Assembly: GCF_005233875.1 (NCBI RefSeq)
Contig: NZ_SZPZ01000007.1
Span: 211,287-275,286, forward strand
Direction: 5' to 3'
From: Kribbella jiaozuonensis
Lineage (GTDB): Bacteria; Actinomycetota; Actinomycetes; Propionibacteriales; Kribbellaceae
DNA: 64,000 nt
Part shown: positions 58,437 to 64,000 of the stretch, piece after piece
Position numbering within the stretch: position 1 is the stretch's first letter
How the letters are laid out: every line of letters begins with the position of its first letter
Program-made: the position numbers and the translations under genes
The notes under the pieces: generated by a model
Databases searched by the model: none
The model's input: the letters and a program-made list of their open reading frames with translations, nothing else
Told to the model about the DNA's origin: nothing

Positions 58437-59384
58437 TCAGGACTTGCGCTTGGTGACTTCTTCGGTAGCGGTCGGGAGGACCTTGTGCAGGTCGCCGACG
58501 ACGCCGAAGTCGACCAGCTCGAAGATCGGGGCCTCGGGGTCCTTGTTGACCGCGACGATCGTCTTCGAGGTCTGCATACCGGCGCGGTGCTGGATCGCAC
58601 CCGAGATACCCGCCGCGACATACAGCTGCGGCGACACCGTTTTGCCGGTCTGCCCGACCTGGTACGCGTGCGGGTACCAACCCGAGTCCACCGCCGCCCG
58701 CGACGCACCAACGGCCGCGCCGAGCGAGTCCGCGAATGCCTCGACCGGACCGAAGTCACCGCCCGTACCGCGACCACCGGACACGATGATCGCCGCCTCG
58801 GTCAGCTCCGGACGACCCGTCGCCTCCCGCGGCTTCGACTCGGTGATCCGCGCCGTCTTCGCCGTGTCGGAGATCGACACGTCGAACTCCTCGACCTCCG
58901 GCGACGTCTCGGCGGCCTCCGGCGTCGCAGCGTTCGGCTTCACCGTGATGATCGGCGTCCCGTGCGTGATCTTCGACTTGACCGTGTAGTTGCCCGCGAA
59001 CACCGACTGCGTGGTGACGGGACCTTCCTGCACGTCGACGGCGTCGGTGATCAGACCCGAGTCGAGCTTGACCGCGAGCCGCGCCGCGATCTCCTTGCCC
59101 TCGGCGTTCGACGAGATCAGGATCGCCGACGGCTCGACCTTGGCCGCGACCTGCTGCAACGCCTCGGCCTTCGGCGCCACCAGGAACTGCGACAGCTCCG
59201 GGTTCGTCAGCGCGATCACCTTGGTCGCGCCGTACTGCCCCAGGGCCGGCAGGGCATCCTGCACGCCCTCGCCGATGAATACCGCAACGGGCTCGCCCAG
59301 ACGGCGGGCGATCGTGAGGAGCTCGGCGGTCGTCTTGCGGACCTTGCCCGCGGCGTGGTCAACCAGAACCAGAACGTTCGACAT
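58437..59384 (-). CDS. etfA: electron transfer flavoprotein subunit alpha
   Basis: 315 residues. Passes electrons from acyl-CoA and other dehydrogenases to the quinone pool. The C-terminal FAD domain is diagnostic: SGGRGTGGDFGPVEAFADSLGAAVGASRAAVDSGW and GQTGKTVSPQLYVAAGISGAIQHRAGM, ending with VGDLHKVLPTATEEV. The N-terminal half is the ETF alpha/beta fold. It is downstream of etfB with 17 bases between them. Confidence 0.96.
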   Translation of the reverse strand: MSNVLVLVDHAAGKVRKTTAELLTIARRLGEPVAVFIGEGVQDALPALGQYGATKVIALTNPELSQFLVAPKAEALQQVAAKVEPSAILISSNAEGKEIAARLAVKLDSGLITDAVDVQEGPVTTQSVFAGNYTVKSKITHGTPIITVKPNAATPEAAETSPEVEEFDVSISDTAKTARITESKPREATGRPELTEAAIIVSGGRGTGGDFGPVEAFADSLGAAVGASRAAVDSGWYPHAYQVGQTGKTVSPQLYVAAGISGAIQHRAGMQTSKTIVAVNKDPEAPIFELVDFGVVGDLHKVLPTATEEVTKRKS

Positions 59385-59401
59385 AACTAAGACCCCGCTC
59401 C

Positions 59402-60184
59402 TCAGAGGAACTTGTTCGTGGACAGGAACTCGACCAGTTCGGTGGCGCCGCTGCCGTCCTCGTCGGTGACGATCGTGCCGGCGCTACGCGGCGGACGCGC
59501 GGTCACCTCGACCACCTCGGTCCACGCCGACGAGCCGCCGACCTGCTCGGGCGTCAGCTCCAGATCGGCCAGCGACCAGGTCTCGACCGGCTTCTTCTTC
59601 GCGGCCATGATCCCCTTGAACGACGGGTACCGCGGCTCGTTCGCCTGGTCGGACACCGACAGCACCAGCGGCAGCGTGCCCTCGATCGTCTCGCTCGCCG
59701 TGTCGCCGTCGCGGCGGATCCGGACGGTCTGCCCGTCGACGGTCACCTCCGAGCCCAGCGTCACGGCCGGCAGCCCGAGCCGCTCCGACACCATCGCCGG
59801 GACCACACCCATGCCACCGTCGGTCGAGCCCATCCCGAACACGACCAGGTCGGCCTCGAGCTTGGCCAGCGCCTTCGACAGGATCAGCGAGGTGGCGACC
59901 GCGTCCGAACCGTGGATCGCGTCGTCGACCACGTGCACGCCGGCGTCGGCGCCCATCTGCAGACCCTTCTTCACCGCGTCAGCAGCCTGCTCCGGACCAA
60001 CGGTGAGAATCGTCACCTCACCGTCCCCGGACTCCTTCACGGTCAACGCGGTCTCGACGGCATACTCGTCCAGCTCGGACAGCAACCCGTCGACACCGGC
60101 ACGATCCACCGTGTTGTCCTCGGAGCGGAAGCGGCGGTCCGCCGTGGCATCCGGCACGAACTTCGCGCAGACGACGATCTTCAT
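59402..60184 (-). CDS. etfB: electron transfer flavoprotein subunit beta
   Basis: 260 residues. AMP-binding partner of EtfA. IVVCAKFVPDATADRRF opens the protein, with DAGVHVVDDAIHGSDA, LVVFGMGSTDGGMGVVPAM and the motif region LPLVLSVSDQANEPRYPSFKGIMAAKKK typical of EtfB. First gene of etfBA. Start ATG 60184. Upstream is a divergent gap to the methyltransferase. Confidence 0.96.
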   Translation of the reverse strand: MKIVVCAKFVPDATADRRFRSEDNTVDRAGVDGLLSELDEYAVETALTVKESGDGEVTILTVGPEQAADAVKKGLQMGADAGVHVVDDAIHGSDAVATSLILSKALAKLEADLVVFGMGSTDGGMGVVPAMVSERLGLPAVTLGSEVTVDGQTVRIRRDGDTASETIEGTLPLVLSVSDQANEPRYPSFKGIMAAKKKPVETWSLADLELTPEQVGGSSAWTEVVEVTARPPRSAGTIVTDEDGSGATELVEFLSTNKFL

Positions 60185-60304
60185 AGCGTGTGGGACCCCT
60201 TCTGGTTAACGGTCTCTCCCAAGCCTGCCACGGATGTTACTCGCGAGAAACATAAGCACCATGCGAGTCCCATCACAGTTCCGGCCACGACTACTCTGAC
60301 TCAG
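60185..60304. other. divergent intergenic region
   Basis: 120 bases between etfB (minus) and the methyltransferase (plus). The middle (around 60230-60260) is less GC-rich and must hold both promoters. No operator or leader structure stands out. Confidence 0.4.
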
Positions 60305-61033
60305 GTGACCGAGACGTTACCGCTCACCGGCGAGAGGACCGCACCCGGGATCTGGCACGAGAACTACTGGTTCGCGCGCCACGATGCGGCCTATCGCTGG
60401 ATCACGGCCCAACTTCTGACCAAGCCGACCGGCCGGATCCTCGACGCCGGCTGCGGCGAGGGCTACGGCGCGGAGCTGCTCCGCCTGGCGGGCGCGGACT
60501 CCGTGACCGGTCTCGACTATGAACATACGACGTTGCGCCACGTCCGCCGGGTTTATCCACAGACCAATGTCGTGCGGGGCAATCTCGTCCAGACGCCGTT
60601 CGCGGACGGCGCGTTCGGCGTCGTCACCTCGCTGCAGACGATCGAGCATCTCTGGGAGCAGCCGCGGTTCATCGCGGAGTGCGCGCGCATCCTCGCGCCG
60701 GGCGGCACCGTCGTCCTGAGTACGCCGAACCGCCTCACCTTCCCGAGCGGGAACTGGTATCACACGCGCGAGCTGACCGCCGCCGAGTTCATCGAACTGC
60801 TCGAGCCGTACTTCGAGATCACGCACGCGCTCGGGCTCCACCACGGCAAGCGGCTGACGTCATGGGAGGCGCAGTACGGATCGTGTGTGGATGCTCAGCT
60901 CGCGGCCGAGCACGACCAGTGGGACGACAACCTGGCCGCGCTCGTGCGGAGTACGACGTACACAGACTTCGAGATCCGCCCAGGCGACCTGGACGGATCT
61001 CTCGATCTGATCCTGGTAGCTACGGCCGGATGA
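60305..61033 (+). CDS. SAM-dependent methyltransferase
   Basis: 242 residues from GTG 60305. Motif I is ILDAGCGEGYGAELLRLAG (about 44-62), and the acidic motif GLDYEHTT, then TSLQTIEHLWEQPRF and LAPGGTVVLSTPN. It matches the class of methyltransferases found next to etfA/etfB in mycobacteria (Rv3030-type position), where neighbours make surface polysaccharide or methylated sugar polymers. Substrate is unknown. Its stop overlaps the opposing Ala/Pro-rich gene by 14 bases. Confidence 0.88.
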   Translation: MTETLPLTGERTAPGIWHENYWFARHDAAYRWITAQLLTKPTGRILDAGCGEGYGAELLRLAGADSVTGLDYEHTTLRHVRRVYPQTNVVRGNLVQTPFADGAFGVVTSLQTIEHLWEQPRFIAECARILAPGGTVVLSTPNRLTFPSGNWYHTRELTAAEFIELLEPYFEITHALGLHHGKRLTSWEAQYGSCVDAQLAAEHDQWDDNLAALVRSTTYTDFEIRPGDLDGSLDLILVATAG

Positions 61034-62156
61034 TGCGCTCGACGATCTTGCCGGCGATCAGGTAGACCAGCGCCGCGATACCCCAGTTGACCAGCAGGGT
61101 GTTCTTCGCGGTCTCCAGCCGGAACAGGTCCTTGAACGGGCCGACCAGGTCGTGACCGCGCTCGAGGATCCAGCGCACGATCTCGTTGCTCTGGTTGGTC
61201 TGGTCCAGCGCGGTGAACAGCGCGCCGAGCGCCAGTACTGCGGCCGCGAGCACCGCGATCAACCAGATCAGCGAGGCGATCAGGTTCCGCAGCTTCCGTA
61301 CGCCGGAGCCGACCGAGGACAACGCCTGCTTGCCCTTGCCCGAGCCCGACGAGCCTGATGCTCCGCCCCGGGCCGTCGGCGGTTTGTTGCCTGAGGCACC
61401 AGTCGGGCCGGAAGGCTTCGCAACCGGTGTGACCGCTGCGGTCGCCGAAGTGGTTCCGGTCGCGGGTTTGTCCTTGGTCTCGGCCGGCTGCCCGGGTGCG
61501 GCATCCTCCGAGGCGGCCGCACCCGACGGGGCCTCGGCCGCCGCCTTCTCCCGCGCACGCTGTTCCGCGACGATCTCCGCCGCGGTCTTCGGGCGAGCCG
61601 TCTTGGTCGCGGTCGCCGTACCCGAGCCGGTCGCCGCGCCCGCTCCACCGGTCGCGTCAGTGCTCAGTCCAGCGCTCACCTCGGATCCCGTACCGGCGTC
61701 CTTGTCCGGCGTCGTGCCGGCCGTGCCCTTCTCGTCCTGCGTACCCACGTCGTCCATCTCCTCAGCCGGGGTCCGTTCCTCGTCCGTGGCCACCTTGCCG
61801 GTGGTCACCTCGGTCGCTGCGGCCGGCGGTCTCCTCCGCCGACTGACCGGGACCGGGCGCGGTGACAGCCGGCGGCGGGCACCCGCTACCGGTGCCGGTT
61901 CCGCAGTACTGCCGTCCGCTGCCTGTGCTTCGGTGTTCATCCGTCCGTTCACGCCCATGTCTGGTTCGTTTGTTTCAAGCACTGGTTCCAACGTAGCGCC
62001 GGCAGGTGCTGACTGCTGCACGACGACCGGTACGACGATCGGCACCGGGTCGACCGCACGCGTCCTGGCCTGCGTGATCGAGTCGTCGGCCGCGGCCTGG
62101 TCGAGCAACGACCGGGCGGCCGGATCGGCCGGATCGATCGCAGCCGGATCCGCCAC
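61020..62156 (-). CDS. Ala/Pro/Thr-rich membrane protein
   Basis: 378 residues. About 280 residues are low-complexity and hydrophilic (ASGSSGSGKG, PATGTTSATAAVTPVAKPSGP) and predicted disordered, with an Arg cluster (VSRRRRPPAAA). The C-terminus has two hydrophobic helices (about 295-318, LIASLIWLIAVLAAAVLALGALF, and about 355-373, LLVNWGIAALVYLIAGKI), so it probably spans the membrane twice. No family recognised. It begins one base after the hexapeptide transferase stop, so they are cotranscribed. Confidence 0.75.
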   Translation of the reverse strand: MADPAAIDPADPAARSLLDQAAADDSITQARTRAVDPVPIVVPVVVQQSAPAGATLEPVLETNEPDMGVNGRMNTEAQAADGSTAEPAPVAGARRRLSPRPVPVSRRRRPPAAATEVTTGKVATDEERTPAEEMDDVGTQDEKGTAGTTPDKDAGTGSEVSAGLSTDATGGAGAATGSGTATATKTARPKTAAEIVAEQRAREKAAAEAPSGAAASEDAAPGQPAETKDKPATGTTSATAAVTPVAKPSGPTGASGNKPPTARGGASGSSGSGKGKQALSSVGSGVRKLRNLIASLIWLIAVLAAAVLALGALFTALDQTNQSNEIVRWILERGHDLVGPFKDLFRLETAKNTLLVNWGIAALVYLIAGKIVERIIRP

Positions 62157-62157
62157 G

Positions 62158-63072
62158 CTACTTCTCCTCTCCGACGCTCAACCGGTCGTGGGCGTCCGAC
62201 CGGACGTGGGGGCCATAGTGCCCGACTGGTGAGTAACTTGAGAACCCCTCACGGTTCTCTTTTTCACCACCTGCTTCTACCTCATCACCACCCGCATCCG
62301 CCTCACCGACGCTCCGAGGAGCCTCCGGCGGGTTTTCAGACGGGGTTTCAGACGGGGTCTCCGGAACGTCTTCGGCCGGTGTCGGGATCGCTCCGGCGCG
62401 GAGTTGAGCGCTGGTCCTGTCGTTGGCCGCAGCCAGTCCGGCCAGGTACTTACGTCGCTCTGCGTTCGCAGTGAACCGGGCCGTGCGATCCGCGACGACG
62501 GCAGCCGGGATCCCCACGGCCACGGAGTACGCCGGGATGTTGCCGCGGGCAACGCTATTGGCGCCGATCACCGTACCGCGGCCGATGTCGGCACCGCGCG
62601 TGACCGTCACCTTCGTGGCCAGCCAGCAGTCAGGACCGATCCGGACCGGGGACTTCACCAGACCCTGGTCCTTGATCGGCAGGTCGAGGTCCTCGGTCTT
62701 GTGGTCGAAGTCGCAGATGTAGGTCCAGTCCGCGATCAACGTCGACGCGCCGATCTCCACATCCAGATAGCAGTTCACGGTGACGTCGCGGGCGAACACC
62801 ACCTTGTCGCCGATCCGCAACGTCCCCTCGTGCGCACGCAACCGCGTCTCGTCACCGAGGTGCACCCACTTGCCGAGAATGATCCGGCCGTGACCGCGCC
62901 GCGCCACGATCTCCAGGTGCTTGCCCAGGAAAACGAAACCCTCGGTGATCACCTGCGGATGGCGCAGCTTGAACCAGGCGAACCGCCAGTAGCGCTTGAG
63001 GTAGTACGGCGTCCACGCCCGATGGCGCACCACCCAGCGCAGATTCGCCACGGACAGCAACCGCATCAACAC
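62158..63072 (-). CDS. left-handed beta-helix (hexapeptide) acyltransferase-like protein
   Basis: 304 residues. The LbH hexapeptide repeats run through IRLGDKVVFARDVTVNCYLDVEIGASTLIADWTYIC-like segments (LRIGDKVVFARDVTVN) to VKSPVRIGPDCWLATKVTVTRGADIGRGTVIGANSVA, with the conserved catalytic-type His in YICDFDHKTED. The last 90 residues are a charged, Glu/Pro-rich tail. Family members transfer acetyl or other acyl groups to sugars. It matches the position of the transferase downstream of etfA/etfB in mycobacteria (Rv3034c-type). The acceptor is unknown. Confidence 0.85.
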   Translation of the reverse strand: MLMRLLSVANLRWVVRHRAWTPYYLKRYWRFAWFKLRHPQVITEGFVFLGKHLEIVARRGHGRIILGKWVHLGDETRLRAHEGTLRIGDKVVFARDVTVNCYLDVEIGASTLIADWTYICDFDHKTEDLDLPIKDQGLVKSPVRIGPDCWLATKVTVTRGADIGRGTVIGANSVARGNIPAYSVAVGIPAAVVADRTARFTANAERRKYLAGLAAANDRTSAQLRAGAIPTPAEDVPETPSETPSENPPEAPRSVGEADAGGDEVEAGGEKENREGFSSYSPVGHYGPHVRSDAHDRLSVGEEK

Positions 63073-63075
63073 ACC

Positions 63076-64000
63076 CTACTGCGCTACCCCGGTTATGGAG
63101 ACGTTGTAGTACAGCTCGTCCGGCACGACGGTCGACAGCACCTTGTCCACCTTCGACAGCTGCAGCCACGACTTGTACGCGAACATCCGCCAGCCGAACC
63201 CGAGCTTCTGCTCCGGTACGGCGGCCTCGAACGTCCGGATCGGCCACCCGACCCATGCCGCCAGCAACTCTTCCGTCACCGTCTTGACCTGCGAAGCACC
63301 TGCCCGCGTCGCCATCCGCGCCAGCGTGTCCGGGTCGAACGTGTGCAGGTCCACGACCGCCTCGAGCGCAGCCGCCCGCGAGGACTCGTCCAGCTCCTCC
63401 TGCGGCCGACGCCAGTGCGCGAGCGCGGGCAGCTTGGTCACGTTCGTCGTCGCCCACCAGGTGAAGCGGGACAGTCGACGCGCGACGAAATCGCCGTACC
63501 GCGTGGGCTCGCCGCAGATCACGAACCGGCCGCCGGGCTTGAGCACCCGCAGCATCTCGCGGAACGCCAGCTCGACGTCCGGGATGTGGTGGATGACCGC
63601 GTGCCCGATGACGAGATCGAACGTGTCGTCGTCGTACGGCAGCTTCTCCGCGTCCGCGACCTGACCCTCGATCGCGAAGCCGAGCGTCTTCGCGTTCTTC
63701 TTCGCGGCCTCGACCATGCCCGGCGAGAGGTCGGTGACGTGCGCCTCGTCGAGTACGCCGGCCAGCTTCAGGTTCAGCGTGAAGAAGCCCGTACCGGCGC
63801 CGATCTCGAGCGACTTCCCGTACGGCCAGCCGCGGGAGCCGGCGACCGCGGTGAAGCGGTCGCGGGCGTAGTCGACGCAGCGTTCGTCGTACGAGATCGA
63901 CCACTTCTCGTCGTACGTCGACGCTTCCCAGTCGTGATAGAGCACCTGGGCGAGCTTGTTGTCGTTCCAGGCCGCCTCGATGTCCTCGGCGGACGCGGCG
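63076..64000 (-). CDS. SAM-dependent methyltransferase, 5' end outside window
   Basis: Coding runs from the right edge to 63076. The motif I SLEIGAGTGFFTLNL, then TDLSPGMVEAAKKNA, FDLVIGHAVIHHIPDVELAFREMLRVLKPGGRFVI are class I methyltransferase hallmarks. The frame stays open upstream of GTG 63945 (WNDNKLAQVLYHDWEAS), and the homologous mycobacterial gene has those residues, so the true start lies beyond the window. Its stop lies 3 bases from the hexapeptide transferase start. The likely target is a cell-envelope lipid or sugar. Confidence 0.88.
   Translation of the reverse strand, partial: AASAEDIEAAWNDNKLAQVLYHDWEASTYDEKWSISYDERCVDYARDRFTAVAGSRGWPYGKSLEIGAGTGFFTLNLKLAGVLDEAHVTDLSPGMVEAAKKNAKTLGFAIEGQVADAEKLPYDDDTFDLVIGHAVIHHIPDVELAFREMLRVLKPGGRFVICGEPTRYGDFVARRLSRFTWWATTNVTKLPALAHWRRPQEELDESSRAAALEAVVDLHTFDPDTLARMATRAGASQVKTVTEELLAAWVGWPIRTFEAAVPEQKLGFGWRMFAYKSWLQLSKVDKVLSTVVPDELYYNVSITGVAQ

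Noticed and set aside
1..64000. tRNA, rRNA, transposase, integrase or attachment site
   Set aside because: No cloverleaf, rRNA segment, terminal inverted repeat or recombinase motif was recognised on either strand.

Overview
This is a high-GC actinobacterial chromosome segment. Gene content, GC-rich third codon positions, many GTG starts and the gene order point to the Propionibacteriales, and a Kribbella-like organism is my best guess (inference only). It has no tRNA, rRNA, CRISPR array, phage or insertion-sequence signature. The backbone order leuB - serA - ilvC/ilvN/ilvB - (sorbosone-dehydrogenase lipoprotein) - gatB/gatA/gatC - ACT protein - ligA - MetE-like protein - mnmA - cysteine desulfurase - etfA/etfB - methyltransferase - hexapeptide transferase - methyltransferase matches the Mycobacterium tuberculosis Rv2995c-Rv3038c neighbourhood as I remember it. 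The window therefore looks like an old core block with lineage-specific insertions.

Region 1 (1-15.3 kb) holds branched-chain amino acid and serine synthesis, almost all on the minus strand: cimA with a coupled ACT-like mini-protein, ilvE, leuB preceded by a 51-residue protein, serA, a membrane-anchored trypsin-fold protein lacking catalytic His and Ser, the ilvBNC operon and ilvD. The front end of nagA lies at the left edge. cimA and ilvB each have a leader peptide rich in regulatory codons followed by an intrinsic terminator, so both are probably controlled by transcription attenuation.

Region 2 (15.3-28 kb) is mixed: a secreted CHAP hydrolase, a methyltransferase, a SnoaL-like protein, a ZTP riboswitch in front of a stand-alone AICAR transformylase, a P-loop kinase, an MMPL exporter, a ThiS/MoaD-like carrier coupled to a BNR beta-propeller, a 2-hydroxyacid dehydrogenase, a gene pair resembling the 10-methyl fatty acid (tuberculostearate) enzymes, an LppZ-like lipoprotein and a YflT-like stress protein. 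The last two share an inverted-repeat leader.

Region 3 (28-40.3 kb) is translation and repair: gatCAB, ligA, a MetE-like protein, mnmA and a cysteine desulfurase, plus a Pro/Gln/Gly-rich membrane protein.

Region 4 (40.4-55.3 kb) is the most striking part. A tightly overlapping plus-strand operon encodes a beta-lactamase-fold hydrolase, a complete peptide ABC transporter (with a permease-ATPase fusion), an 1103-residue fusion of an S9 peptidase with a second beta-lactamase-fold hydrolase, an M20 hydrolase, a GNAT-like protein and an N-succinylamino-acid-racemase/OSBS-type enolase. A PucR regulator follows. The last three enzymes match the logic of the known D-to-L amino-acid conversion route (N-succinylation, racemisation, desuccinylation). 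I infer a self-contained system for importing D-residue-containing peptides, cutting them and converting the released D-amino acids to L forms.

Region 5 (55.3-64 kb) has a frameshifted coiled-coil/membrane gene, 111-bp tandem repeats that run into the 3' end of an SDR gene, etfBA, and envelope-type genes (methyltransferases, hexapeptide transferase, Ala/Pro-rich membrane protein). The last gene runs off the right edge.
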